Shown: positions 20,921 through 30,190, counted from the stretch's first letter. The stretch: 47,331 bases of DNA from Nitrososphaerota archaeon (GCA_027295865.1 JAPUKB010000054.1:1-47331); one strand, 5' to 3'. Notes: a model not told the origin generated them from the letters alone. Numbers and translations are program-made.

Positions 20921-22188
20921 ATCTCTATGACTTCTCCGGGCTCTGGAACCAGGGTCCGCAGTCCGAGCTTTTCCTCAACTTCCTTGGCAAACCCAGAACT
21001 CTGAATCTCTTCACCATGAACCATTACTACCTTTGGATGACCTTTGACTTTCCTCACCATCTCTAGCAATTCGCTGCTTCCACTATGAGAAGAAAAGTCA
21101 AAACGTCTTACGGTCGACTTCACCTTCGTCGGTTTCCCGTGTATCATCGTCAGGCCTTTATCCAAAAGACTTCTACCGGGTGTTCCGGGAATCTGGAAGG
21201 CTACAATAGCGATTCCATTTCTTACTCCCTGTGAGAGCTCACCGCTGTAAAACGCCGCTGACCCTCCAACAAGCATTCCTGCAGGTGCGATGATCACGGA
21301 TGGCGTTTCTAGGATCTTTCTTCTCTCTTTCCAGTCCTTGATCAAATGAGTATGCTCTATCGTCCTTCGGAATAGCGAAGGATCTTTGAGGAACTCCTGA
21401 TGTCTAAAGAGTATTTCATTTGTCTTAAGGGCCATCCCATCCATGGCGACTGGATATGGGAAACTGGCTGCGTACAATACACAGGCAATCTCTTGAGCTC
21501 TTCCTACAGCGAAAGCAGGGACCAAAAGTGTGCCTCCTCCTTCCACGATCTCCTTTGCAAAGGCCACAAATTCCCTCTCAACTTCCGCGCGAGGAGGATG
21601 CTCGTTTAGACCGTAGGTTGTTTCTGTCAACAGAAGATCCAGTTCTCCGTAATCCGTCACCGCTCCGTTCATAAGGTGAGAATCACTTGAGTTTATGTCC
21701 CCGGTGTACAGAATTCTCTTTCCATCAGCCTCTATTAGGATGGATGCGCTACCTGGAATATGACCAGCATGGATTAGTTTTAACTGCACAGGTCCTATAT
21801 TGAACTCGCTCTCAAGGGGGACCTTATGGGCTGCATTTACCATTGTTTCTAGCTCAAGATATTCAAAGGGAAGATAGTGTCCACGGATCTCCCCCGAGAT
21901 CTTGATGAAATCCTTAATTAGCAAATCCGCAATCTCCAAAGTCAGACTAGTGCAATACATCTCGACGCCTTTTGAAAGGAAGAAGAGCGGCGTCGCACCT
22001 GAGTGATCTAGGTGTGCATGGCTCAGAATGATCGCATCTATATCTTTTGGCTGGACATGAATAGGGAACGATGGTTCTGACCCTCGGAGGAGGACTCCGA
22101 AATCGAGAACAAGATTTTTACTGTCGCTTTGAAGCAGGAAAGCGGATCTTCCGACCTCCCTGGCAGCACCGAGCGCGGTGATTTTCAT
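20917..22188 (-). CDS. Beta-CASP metallo-beta-lactamase ribonuclease (aCPSF-like)
   Basis: This 423-residue protein has a metallo-beta-lactamase domain and a beta-CASP insertion. Motif 2 is SHAHLDHSG, motif 3 His lies in HAGHIPGSAS, and motif 4 is YTGDINSSDS. Beta-CASP motif A is TTYG, motif B is FSSHSG and motif C is MVHGEE. It lacks the N-terminal KH domains of aCPSF1, so it fits the shorter aCPSF2 or related archaeal RNase group that acts on RNA ends. Start ATG 22188. A minus-strand AT-rich box about 28 nt upstream suggests a near-leaderless message. Confidence 0.9.
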   Translation of the reverse strand: MKITALGAAREVGRSAFLLQSDSKNLVLDFGVLLRGSEPSFPIHVQPKDIDAIILSHAHLDHSGATPLFFLSKGVEMYCTSLTLEIADLLIKDFIKISGEIRGHYLPFEYLELETMVNAAHKVPLESEFNIGPVQLKLIHAGHIPGSASILIEADGKRILYTGDINSSDSHLMNGAVTDYGELDLLLTETTYGLNEHPPRAEVEREFVAFAKEIVEGGGTLLVPAFAVGRAQEIACVLYAASFPYPVAMDGMALKTNEILFRHQEFLKDPSLFRRTIEHTHLIKDWKERRKILETPSVIIAPAGMLVGGSAAFYSGELSQGVRNGIAIVAFQIPGTPGRSLLDKGLTMIHGKPTKVKSTVRRFDFSSHSGSSELLEMVRKVKGHPKVVMVHGEEIQSSGFAKEVEEKLGLRTLVPEPGEVIEI

Positions 22189-22496
22189 TTTTTTACGTTC
22201 TGCCTTCGGTCGTTAAATGAATCTTCCTATTAATTAACTCTCGGAAGACCAGATTGTATAAGAGAGAGAAAGCCTCATCACGAGCTCTGACTACTTGAGC
22301 TCTCTGTCTGACCGCATGCTATGTGATAAGCGATCTCCGATATCTCTGTGCTTTGAATCCATTCTTTTCGCAATGTTACCACGCCTGCTCTGGGTTAAGC
22401 TAAATAAACCTATTACTTTAACTGACCTCTACAGACTGGTAATTACCACTTAGTGAGCGGTCTATTCTCGCTTTGATCTACCACGATTCAGCTACC
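22189..22496. other. Divergent intergenic region, about 300 bp
   Basis: No gene or tRNA is visible. Possible minus-strand promoter elements for the beta-CASP gene lie around 22212-22222. Plus-strand AT-rich boxes (GCTAAATAAAC, 22399-22409, and TACTTTAAC, 22414-22422) could serve the PAC2 gene. Two GAGCTC hexamers occur near 22300-22320. An open reading extension of the PAC2 gene from 22473 lies inside. Confidence 0.4.
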
Positions 22497-23246
22497 ATGC
22501 CGACAATAACTCTTTTCAACAGGCAGACGTTCAACCGTCGTGTGACCGAAGCGGAAATTATACCAGCTAACATACGATTTGATGGCTTATCTCTGATTAC
22601 CGGTTTTCACGGCATTGGCGCTACCGGGTACGGTACTGTAAAGTACTTGCTCCAACAACTCAAACCAGAGAGGGTTGCATTCCTGGATACAGATGCCCTA
22701 ACCCCTGTAGCTACGACGTCATCGGGTAGAATCACGACGCCGTTCGAGATTTATAGGCACCAGGATATCGCCATTCTAAAAGCAGAAGTCTCTCCCTCCA
22801 GGGGGGATGAAATTTCATTTCTCCGCGATGTGTGTAGAATCATAATCGCAACGGGGTTCAAGGAGTTGGCGTTAATAGGAGGACTCGACAGCTCCCTGAA
22901 AGGAGAGGACGGCGCGTTTAGGTACGTTAAGACAAGCAATTTCGAACCACGAGGGTTGCTTAAAGATTCAAAAATCTTGGAGGATGATAGGATCATAGTT
23001 GGACCTGTTGCATCAATGCTAAACTACATGGAAATCAGGAGCTTCCCCGCGTTCGCCATTCTACCTTACGCTTCCCCATCTAGGGTGGATCCACGGGCAT
23101 CAGCTGATGCCCTCAAAATAATCTCCGAACTTTATGGGTTTGAGATAGATGTAGATCCGCTAATAAGAGGCGCTGAAGAAATGGAGTCACAAACGGCGAT
23201 CGAAGAAACTAGGACCAGAAGTGGGGCTGATTCGATTTATACCTAA
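22497..23246 (+). CDS. PAC2-family protein (proteasome assembly chaperone-like)
   Basis: The protein is about 249 residues long. It has the PAC2 pattern: an N-terminal strand and loop LITGFHGIGATGYGTVKYL, then LKPERVAFLDTDAL, a domain with IIATGFKELALIGGLDS, and PVASMLNYMEIRSFPAFAILPYA. Archaeal PAC2 proteins resemble the eukaryotic chaperones that assemble the proteasome alpha ring, but most are untested. An in-frame TTG at 22473 would add eight residues; the ATG at 22497 was chosen because the family similarity begins there. Its end lies 7 nt from the converging tgtA gene. Confidence 0.8.
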   Translation: MPTITLFNRQTFNRRVTEAEIIPANIRFDGLSLITGFHGIGATGYGTVKYLLQQLKPERVAFLDTDALTPVATTSSGRITTPFEIYRHQDIAILKAEVSPSRGDEISFLRDVCRIIIATGFKELALIGGLDSSLKGEDGAFRYVKTSNFEPRGLLKDSKILEDDRIIVGPVASMLNYMEIRSFPAFAILPYASPSRVDPRASADALKIISELYGFEIDVDPLIRGAEEMESQTAIEETRTRSGADSIYT

Positions 23247-23253
23247 CATAGCC

Positions 23254-24831
23254 CTAGTCGCCCAGAGTTTTCTTTATTTGTTCTAGTGTTGATTCGAGCG
23301 CATATTCATCTTTCGAGATTGTGAACTTAGGTTCTAGGAGAGTCTTCACCAAATCGTAAACTCTGTCGTCTAGTTGTTCGTCACGGACCAGAAAGGTCAT
23401 ACTTGGCGCAAGAGACCGCAATTGGACAGTAAGGACCTTGATGAATTGATCCATGATCCGATGATCGCCCTGAAGACCTGGACTATTCACAATTTGAGAA
23501 AAAGGATATACATCAGAGATTTCTCCAGGGACAAATCCTACTGGAACTGAAATGTATCCAATCATGAAAGGAATTGGTAACACAGATGATGCTCTTTCAT
23601 AGACCTTACCGTAGACGAAAGGCCCTGCCCTTCCTTCGGGGAGGATAAGGAGAGGCCTACTCGGCCGCGATGAAAGATATGTGCCAAGTCTATCATTGGC
23701 CCTCCTAATTTCAGGCCTAAGATGATCTGGATATGACGATAGCATGAGTCCTCTGAACTTGAAGGAAGGTGTAAAAACCTCAAACGAGTCTGAGTTCTTT
23801 GCCAACTCTTCAAAGGCCGCCCATAAGTTAGGATGGGCCTTGGCCCTGACACCCAAGTATTCCCAAAGCCTGCCTTCCCTAAGCGCCTGTTTTGTTGCTT
23901 CGATCTCGCGCTTGAGCATATAGAGATTATGAATTGCAATTTTGTTTTGTCTCTGGTCGACTTCCATCTCATTGAGTTGCTTAGCCGAAATCTTTGAGCA
24001 AACGCGGCAAACACAGGGTAGATACTCGAGATCCTGGATTCTTCTTGTACCCGTCTCTGTAATGTATCGTCCCGCGCGCGCGTATAAAACGTACGAAGCT
24101 GAATCAAAGGTGTCACATCCTAATGCAACAGCCATCGCTAAGGGGAGAGGGTGACCTAGGCCAAACAGGTGAAGTGGCTTGTCGAGGGGAAGAGCCTTTT
24201 TTGCTGTGACAATCATCTGAGCTAAAAGGGTGAAGTCATAACTCTCCATAACCTCTGTTGGACTACCAAGAGCAAACATATCAAATGGCATCGAGGATAG
24301 ATATCGCGCAGAAGTCGTTACGAGGTCAAGATACTTACCACCCTGAACCGGCCCGATCCACAGGCTCTTCCTATCATGACCAAGACCTTCCATTGTAATC
24401 CGGCATGATTCCAAAGTCTTCTTCACACTTTCCTCCGATTCCCGTCGACTCGCACCTAATCCAGTAGGAGTATCCAGTACGTTGGAAAAATCGGACCCTA
24501 TGGCCTCCTGATACCGAGCGATCTCTAGCGGATCTGTATTTACCTTACCATACTCCAAAATCTGGTAACCTCCGGAATCAGTCATGATCGGCCCATCGAA
24601 TTCTATGATCGAGTGGATCCCTTTTTCGATGGCGTCACCACCATGCCTTCTGAATGTGATGTAGGAATTCGTCATTACAGTGGTAAACCCCATCGCCCGT
24701 ATCTCCTGCGGGGGGATGGACTGGTTCGAGGGATGAATCACCGGGAGAAAAGCAGGAGTCTCCACTATCCCGTGATTGGTTTTGATTCTCCCTATTCTAC
24801 CAGCGAGATCAAGGTCTCGGACCTCAAACAT
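23254..24831 (-). CDS. tgtA: Archaeosine tRNA-guanine transglycosylase
   Basis: This 525-residue enzyme exchanges guanine for preQ0 at position 15 of archaeal tRNA. The catalytic barrel carries MTDSGGYQ (active-site Asp) and DTFDSASYVLYARAGRY (second Asp). The zinc site is CVCRVCSK with a later His in IAIHNLYML. Residues after about 350 match the archaeal C-terminal domains C1/C2, but the protein ends before a recognisable PUA domain, making it shorter than the roughly 580 residues of the Pyrococcus enzyme. It starts 21 nt after the Sm-like gene and probably shares its transcript. Confidence 0.92.
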   Translation of the reverse strand: MFEVRDLDLAGRIGRIKTNHGIVETPAFLPVIHPSNQSIPPQEIRAMGFTTVMTNSYITFRRHGGDAIEKGIHSIIEFDGPIMTDSGGYQILEYGKVNTDPLEIARYQEAIGSDFSNVLDTPTGLGASRRESEESVKKTLESCRITMEGLGHDRKSLWIGPVQGGKYLDLVTTSARYLSSMPFDMFALGSPTEVMESYDFTLLAQMIVTAKKALPLDKPLHLFGLGHPLPLAMAVALGCDTFDSASYVLYARAGRYITETGTRRIQDLEYLPCVCRVCSKISAKQLNEMEVDQRQNKIAIHNLYMLKREIEATKQALREGRLWEYLGVRAKAHPNLWAAFEELAKNSDSFEVFTPSFKFRGLMLSSYPDHLRPEIRRANDRLGTYLSSRPSRPLLILPEGRAGPFVYGKVYERASSVLPIPFMIGYISVPVGFVPGEISDVYPFSQIVNSPGLQGDHRIMDQFIKVLTVQLRSLAPSMTFLVRDEQLDDRVYDLVKTLLEPKFTISKDEYALESTLEQIKKTLGD

Positions 24832-24852
24832 CTTCCTTCGAAAATTTGACGT

Positions 24853-25272
24853 TCATGCCTTGCTCTGTTTGACAAACTCATCGTAGACCGTCTTCACCCT
24901 TTCAGCTGCAAGGCCGCCGCCTTCTGCCACTCCCTGTTCAGTTACCTTAATCTTGTCCATAACGACAATTGCCCCTATGTCTTCCCTCATACGCACCAGC
25001 CCCGGGAAGACACGCTCTATCCTACTAGCTAGCGCCTTAAGGTCGAAGGGTTTCTCAATAAGTTTGATTTCCCTGACGAATGCTCCATTGATCGCAACTT
25101 TGAAGACCTTAGAATCTTCAGCTCGAGCGGTCTCTATGATAATACTCAGGTTTTCGTCTATGCCAAGCATGTTTCCCTCATAGTTGTTTCCTCCGGAGGT
25201 TTCTACGGCCACGCGTCTCCCAACCATAGTTACAATCTCTTCGGCAAATTTTCTAAACGCAAATGCAGACAA
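24853..25272 (-). CDS. Sm-like archaeal protein of the Sm3 type
   Basis: This 139-residue protein has an Sm fold in its first 75 residues (GRRVAVETSGGNNYEGNMLGIDENLSI and a second Sm motif at NGAFVREIKLI). An extra C-terminal alpha/beta domain follows, with IGAIVVMDKIKVTEQGV and GLAAERVKTVYDEF. The layout agrees with the SmAP3 proteins known from Pyrobaculum, which are twice the length of ordinary archaeal Sm proteins and form large rings. The start codon is TTG. A TATA-like TTCTTATATC lies about 35 nt upstream on the minus strand. Confidence 0.85.
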   Translation of the reverse strand: MSAFAFRKFAEEIVTMVGRRVAVETSGGNNYEGNMLGIDENLSIIIETARAEDSKVFKVAINGAFVREIKLIEKPFDLKALASRIERVFPGLVRMREDIGAIVVMDKIKVTEQGVAEGGGLAAERVKTVYDEFVKQSKA

Positions 25273-25357
25273 ATTTCTTCGACTCGAAGAGAGTCCGTTA
25301 ATGAAGATATAAGAAACTTGTGATAAACCGCTAGGGCGCGAAACTGGCTATCTAATG

Positions 25358-26077
25358 CTAAAAGTACTTCATCTTGGGGAATTCCTTGACTGTTATTCCA
25401 ATTTCCAAAAGATATGGAATCATCTCCGACAAATCACGATTCTTCAGGATGGGCGAAAGTCGATGCTTTGGGCTAATCTCATTCATATTCGAGCCGAAGG
25501 CAAACGGCGAGCTAGAAGGGAGGACTATAACATGGAGAGCATCAAGCTGACCTGAAAGAAAAATCTTGTAACGGTGCCTGACCCCCAGATCGTCTCGGAT
25601 GGCAATAGATGGATGTTCGTGTCCCATAATAAGAATCCTGGGTCGAATGATTTCGAGCGCGGAAAGCGCCTCGTGGCCATGCATGAGGACACACTCACTA
25701 TCAGTTAAACTAAGAGTCGGATCATGTACTTTGACTCCGAGATCACTGAGCACTGAAATGATGTAATTATCATGATTTCCTCTGACAACTTCTGGTTCAC
25801 AGCCTATTTCCCTGATACTCTTAACTAGTTTCTTGACTCCCCACCACTCCGGCTCGGACGGCCTTCCGAACTCATGTTTTACATCACCTAATAGGAAAAT
25901 CCTTTTCGCGTTATAATGCTTGATTGGAGTGAGGACTTGTTCCAGGATCTGTGGGAAGGTGGTCCTCGGTATGTGAATTCCCATAAGTTCCCTTTGGTCT
26001 TCCAGCCCAATGTGTAAGTCGGAAGCTATCACAGCTTCAGCATCATCAAGGTAAAGCGCAGGCCAGGGACCTGCCAC
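25358..26077 (-). CDS. Lhr-associated metallophosphoesterase
   Basis: This 239-residue calcineurin-like phosphoesterase has the metal-binding motifs in order: SDLHIG, LGDVKHEFG, RGNHDN, MHGHEAL and GHEHPS. Such proteins are often encoded next to Lhr helicases in archaea and bacteria and are thought to act on nucleic acids. The start GTG at 26077 is preceded by AGGAG. It lies 48 nt downstream of lhr on the same strand. The substrate is unknown. Confidence 0.88.
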   Translation of the reverse strand: MAGPWPALYLDDAEAVIASDLHIGLEDQRELMGIHIPRTTFPQILEQVLTPIKHYNAKRIFLLGDVKHEFGRPSEPEWWGVKKLVKSIREIGCEPEVVRGNHDNYIISVLSDLGVKVHDPTLSLTDSECVLMHGHEALSALEIIRPRILIMGHEHPSIAIRDDLGVRHRYKIFLSGQLDALHVIVLPSSSPFAFGSNMNEISPKHRLSPILKNRDLSEMIPYLLEIGITVKEFPKMKYF

Positions 26078-26125
26078 TCTGATTCTCCTAGTTAGCCATG
26101 GGCCTTCAACGAACTCTATTCAGAG

Positions 26126-28756
26126 TCACCCTCTGTCAGCGTTAATGCGGCGAAGCACGCTCTCATGGAGATGCTCCAAGAGATTCTTTCTGTCCAGCAT
26201 AAGAACTTGGTCGCTAAAACCTGAGGCTATTAGTTCGTGTGAAAAGGGAGATGGTACGTCGGTGGTGGGACCTATGGCAATTCTTCGGACACCATTCTGT
26301 ACATCAGTGAGGATGGACTCTGCGCCAGAGACATCCATCACATCTTCGATCACTTCGCGGTAGGTTTCTTTGAGTATTGGAAAATCTCTTAGTGCCTCTA
26401 ACATCGGTATTAGTAGCTGGGCATTCATCTGGCGTCTTGCAATTCTGATCTCTCTCCCTTTGTAGTGTTTCAACATCATCAGGGCCCTGGTGGCGCAATG
26501 CCTAAACCTGCGCTTAACAATCTCTGTCTTTTTGATGGCTTCTAACAAGCGTGGCCTTATTTGATTGGCTTGCAACATATCTACAAGTTTTTGAGGATGG
26601 ATAATCGAACCCTCGGGGAGGGTCAGCATGAAACCTGAATCCCGAACCGTCACTGTCACTCCAATACTCAATTCCACCGACACCATATGAGCATAAGCTC
26701 TTGAGAGCGCATCGTTGATTCTCCTTCCATAAGTACAGTTGAAGATAATATTCTGCCTGTTCTCAAAGTCGCGGTAATCCTCTACGACGATGACCTTGTG
26801 AGTAGGAAATGAATCCAAACCCATGGTACGGAGGAAATCAAACTGTGCTCTGAAATATCCAGAAATGGCTGTCGCGGCATTATTATCTGAATTGGTCCTC
26901 TTAGATATGAAGGTCGAAAGATCAAGATCGGAAGCTCCGCCGAGAAGCTTCTGATAGACATCATCTCTAAATTGGCCGATTTCTTCTCCTAGGTCAAAGC
27001 TCAATGGCAGCATGTCACTGAACCAACTTGGAACAGTCGGTTTGGTCCCCTCTTTCCTTACCACGTATGCCTTGAAGCCTCGTGCGGCTCTGAATTCATA
27101 GGTTCGTCCTCCGAGAAGGAATATATCGCCTTTGGAAAGTCTTTCGAGAAAAGTCTCGTCTATAGTTCCGATCCATTTTCCTGACAGCAAATATACCCTA
27201 ACTGTCACTTCATCGGGGATTGTCCCGATATTTGTTGCATAGATAACTCTTAGAAGCTTTGCCCTTCTTCCAAGCGTTCCTTCCTCTTTGTCATACCAAA
27301 TCTTCCCATAGACCCTAAAGCCTTCTAAGCTCTGATATCCACCGCTTAGGTACTTCAAGACGTTTAGAAAATCGGTTTTTAGTAGAGATCTGTAACAGAA
27401 GCTTCCTCTGATCACGTTGAAAACATCACTCGCTGTCCATTGACTTCTCTCAACCACCATCCCTACGATATGTTGGGAGAGTACGTCCAGGCAATTTTTC
27501 GGAATGTATATTCTGTCTAGCTTGCCCTGCGTAGCTTGTTCAGCTATCACTGCATTCTCTACAAGGTCATCCCTCTCCATTGCAATTAGGACCCCTTTTG
27601 AAATTCTGTCTAGGGCATGCCCAGCTCTACCAACCCTCTGCAGGCAACGGGCGATCGACTTTGGAGATCCAACTTGGATTACCAAGTCAATACTCCCAAT
27701 GTCTATTCCTAGCTCTAAACTAGTACTTGTTACAACTGCTCTCATTTTTCCTTCCTTGAGTCGGTCTTCTACTTCTTTTCTTAGATCTCTTGAGAGAGAC
27801 CCGTGATGGACAGATAATTCATCCGCATCCAGGGTTCCTCCCTTTGAAAGCTGGAAGACTGATCTCTCAGCTCCAGCTCGAGTATTCGTGAAGATTAGGG
27901 TAGTACCATTCGCAGTTACAAGATCTTTCATTCTTCCATAGAGTTCTGCACTTGAGATCGAGGGAGAAGTGTGAATAAGATCGATTACAGGAGACGATAC
28001 AGTTATGGAGATAGGTTTTGCGAATCGAGTATCGACTACTACACAATCCCGCTCTTTCCCGCCCTCGTACCCGACTAGGAAACGTGCAACATCATCCAGG
28101 GGCTGAATGGTTGCAGAAAGACCTATGCGGCAAATTGGCCTAGATATCATGTTCTGAAGCCGCTCTAATGTTACGCTTAGGTGTACCCCCCTTTTCGAAC
28201 TGCACACCTCATGTATCTCGTCGACGATTACCCATTGTACATCAATTAGCTTGTACTTGAATTTTGGAGCCGTTATCATAATGGCCAGACTTTCTGGAGT
28301 TGTGATTAGGATATGCGGAGGTTTGGCAAGCATCCTCACCCTTTCCTGTGTCGAAGTATCGCCGGTCCTGACCGAAACACGAATCTCTTGAATCCCCTCA
28401 GAATGGACCTTCCCAGACATAATTATTGCCCTCAGCGGCAAGAGAAGATTCTTCTGAATATCGTTGTTCAAGGAACGGAGTGGGCTAACATAGATACAGT
28501 ATACTCTCTGCTCAAGGGCGTTCTGTTTAGCCAGTTTGACAAGCTCGCTGATTATTCCCAAAAAGGCACTCAGTGTTTTCCCGCTTCCAGTGGGACTAGC
28601 GATCAAAGTATTAGTACCATCGAGTATAAGCGGAATTGCGTATTTCTGGGAGGGCGTAAGATTAGGAAATTGCGAGAGCCAATCAGCGACCAAGGGGTCA
28701 AGTAACGAAAGCACCTGGTCGCGTCTGTATTCTTTACGGGCGATCGAGATCGTCAC
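26126..28756 (-). CDS. lhr: Lhr-type superfamily 2 helicase
   Basis: This 876-residue Lhr-Core helicase opens with a Q motif (TPSQKYAIP). It has motif I ASPTGSGKT, motif II VDEIHE, motif III LSATIQ, motif IV FTNTRAGAE, and motifs V-VI TSTSLELGIDIGSIDLVIQ and QRVGRAGH. After about residue 420 come the winged-helix and Lhr-specific beta-barrel domains. The size is right for the core protein without the bacterial C-terminal extension. Lhr proteins unwind DNA forks and DNA:RNA hybrids and are linked to repair. The start is GTG at 28756. A minus-strand TATA-like GGATATATC lies about 30 nt upstream. Confidence 0.95.
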   Translation of the reverse strand: MTISIARKEYRRDQVLSLLDPLVADWLSQFPNLTPSQKYAIPLILDGTNTLIASPTGSGKTLSAFLGIISELVKLAKQNALEQRVYCIYVSPLRSLNNDIQKNLLLPLRAIIMSGKVHSEGIQEIRVSVRTGDTSTQERVRMLAKPPHILITTPESLAIMITAPKFKYKLIDVQWVIVDEIHEVCSSKRGVHLSVTLERLQNMISRPICRIGLSATIQPLDDVARFLVGYEGGKERDCVVVDTRFAKPISITVSSPVIDLIHTSPSISSAELYGRMKDLVTANGTTLIFTNTRAGAERSVFQLSKGGTLDADELSVHHGSLSRDLRKEVEDRLKEGKMRAVVTSTSLELGIDIGSIDLVIQVGSPKSIARCLQRVGRAGHALDRISKGVLIAMERDDLVENAVIAEQATQGKLDRIYIPKNCLDVLSQHIVGMVVERSQWTASDVFNVIRGSFCYRSLLKTDFLNVLKYLSGGYQSLEGFRVYGKIWYDKEEGTLGRRAKLLRVIYATNIGTIPDEVTVRVYLLSGKWIGTIDETFLERLSKGDIFLLGGRTYEFRAARGFKAYVVRKEGTKPTVPSWFSDMLPLSFDLGEEIGQFRDDVYQKLLGGASDLDLSTFISKRTNSDNNAATAISGYFRAQFDFLRTMGLDSFPTHKVIVVEDYRDFENRQNIIFNCTYGRRINDALSRAYAHMVSVELSIGVTVTVRDSGFMLTLPEGSIIHPQKLVDMLQANQIRPRLLEAIKKTEIVKRRFRHCATRALMMLKHYKGREIRIARRQMNAQLLIPMLEALRDFPILKETYREVIEDVMDVSGAESILTDVQNGVRRIAIGPTTDVPSPFSHELIASGFSDQVLMLDRKNLLEHLHESVLRRINADRG

Positions 28757-28795
28757 TTCAAGTTCCTGGCATGGGTTCTATGATTTGGATATATC

Positions 28796-28806
28796 GCTTA
28801 AATATC
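28796..28806 (+). promoter_or_regulatory. TATA box of the small protein gene at 28827
   Basis: GCTTAAATATC is identical to the sufC box at 18195-18205. It lies about 25 nt before the ATG, so the message is probably leaderless. The neighbouring GATATATC on the other strand could serve lhr. Confidence 0.65.
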
Positions 28807-28826
28807 TGATTAGAAGGTCCTAATGC

Positions 28827-29126
28827 ATGAGCTCTCAGCCGGGGACTACGCCAGATGAAATAGAGTTCAAAATGCTAGACGCGAAGCCGCTGGGGACGGA
28901 TAGCGTCCTATTCGAACTCGAAGATGGGGCCACGGTCAAAATACGGGTGAATGTAGAGAGGGCAGGTGTGGCTACCAATTACAATAACCCTGATGGTTCG
29001 AGGCATTACAACGTGCAATCGTCGATGATGATTACAATAATTTCGCCTGACCGAACCTACAAGCTTCCGAAGACCGCTGTAAATGTTAGGCCCATGCAGA
29101 GAATGTCGGGAAAGCCATATGGCTAA
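28827..29126 (+). CDS. Conserved-looking small protein of unknown function
   Basis: This 99-residue protein is probably all-beta: alternating strands such as DSVLFELEDGATVKIRVNVERAG and SMMITIISPDRTYKLP, with a central YNNPDGSRHYN turn. I do not recognise a named family. A promoter with an exact spacing to the ATG supports expression. It sits alone between lhr and a beta-CASP gene, both on the other strand. Confidence 0.7.
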   Translation: MSSQPGTTPDEIEFKMLDAKPLGTDSVLFELEDGATVKIRVNVERAGVATNYNNPDGSRHYNVQSSMMITIISPDRTYKLPKTAVNVRPMQRMSGKPYG

Positions 29127-29139
29127 GTGACCGTCATCA

Positions 29140-30138
29140 TCATCGGTTGAAGTAGTCCGACAAGTCTCTTTGAGGAGGCCCAACCGGGTAAGCATCAAAC
29201 CCTATTCTCCTCAAGTGTCTTGCGAATTCGGCGGCAAATCCATTGGTGGTGTAGATCTTCTTTGGGGAGCATTCTTTGACGAACGTAACTAATTCATTAA
29301 AGTCACAGTGATCACTCAATGGAAACGCAAAATCCACAGACCGAGATGATGCGTACTTGGGTTGAATCGCCCACCCTGAAAACGCAATCGTGATGACGCC
29401 GTACTTCTCTTTGAGTGATCTTATCAATGACCCGTTACCGTTGCTCATGGGGGCAATTAGGATCCAAGGACGTCTGTCCAGGAGTCCTTGCCTCATCACC
29501 TCATCAAATTCCCTGAAACCCTCTCCCACTCTTACCCCCAGAACAGAATGCGCTTCGTTCATTTCGAGGACTGATTTTGTAGCATAGATCGGATCCCAAT
29601 GGGAGAAGTAATGGGAAATTATCTGAGCTTTCCCTAGTGCATAGCCCATCAGCACAACGGGAATTCCTCGTGAGAAGAAGTCGGCAATTAGTCGATTAAC
29701 CCGGTCTACAATGCTCTCGATCGAAGGGAAGATAAACTCATTTCTACCAAATGTGGTGTCCATGATTAGAGTTTCACATTTCGTCGCAATCGCTTTCTTC
29801 AAGAAGGCTCTTGACCGCCCCACGAAGTCACCTGTGAAGAAAATTTCTTCATCGATAAGTAGACCTCGAGAACCAAGGATATGCCCTGCGTCAAGAAGTT
29901 TTAGATCGGGAGTGCCCTCTTTGAAACTTCCATACTTGATCCCGCGTTTCCCGGCAAGAAAGGCCGTCTCTCTAGACGCCAATACTTCTGTAAGGGGAGT
30001 CCTTGCATGATCAAAGTGGGCATGAGATACGAAAGCTGTACCTGACAATGGTGTATGAGCGGGATCCAGAAATATCCTCCGATTCCCTTTATTGATGACA
30101 ATTCCATTGGAGCGTCTTACGGTGGAGACAGCCAACAT
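29140..30138 (-). CDS. Beta-CASP/SNM1-like metallo-beta-lactamase nuclease
   Basis: This 332-residue protein belongs to the YSH1-like group of metallo-beta-lactamase nucleases. Motif 2 is SHAHFDHAR, motif 3 His lies in DAGHILGSRG, motif 4 is FTGDFVGR and motif A is MDTTFG. The ending FSGWAIQP followed by FPLSDHCDFNEL resembles the exonuclease subgroup that includes ligase-associated and Pso2-like enzymes. It may act on DNA or RNA ends. It starts at ATG 30138 and diverges from the GTPase gene. Confidence 0.85.
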   Translation of the reverse strand: MLAVSTVRRSNGIVINKGNRRIFLDPAHTPLSGTAFVSHAHFDHARTPLTEVLASRETAFLAGKRGIKYGSFKEGTPDLKLLDAGHILGSRGLLIDEEIFFTGDFVGRSRAFLKKAIATKCETLIMDTTFGRNEFIFPSIESIVDRVNRLIADFFSRGIPVVLMGYALGKAQIISHYFSHWDPIYATKSVLEMNEAHSVLGVRVGEGFREFDEVMRQGLLDRRPWILIAPMSNGNGSLIRSLKEKYGVITIAFSGWAIQPKYASSRSVDFAFPLSDHCDFNELVTFVKECSPKKIYTTNGFAAEFARHLRRIGFDAYPVGPPQRDLSDYFNR

Positions 30139-30157
30139 TGTTTGGAGTCTGAGTGAT

Positions 30158-30168
30158 GCTTAAATCTC
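30158..30168 (+). promoter_or_regulatory. TATA box of the YchF GTPase gene
   Basis: GCTTAAATCTC is a one-base variant of the sufC box. It lies about 27 nt before the TTG start, again suggesting a leaderless transcript. Confidence 0.6.
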
Positions 30169-30190
30169 TTCAAGGGGTTCATTATAGGAA

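Noticed and set aside
22189-22496. Possible tRNA or small RNA in the gap with two GAGCTC elements
   Set aside because: No cloverleaf, no T-loop sequence and no clear terminator could be found.
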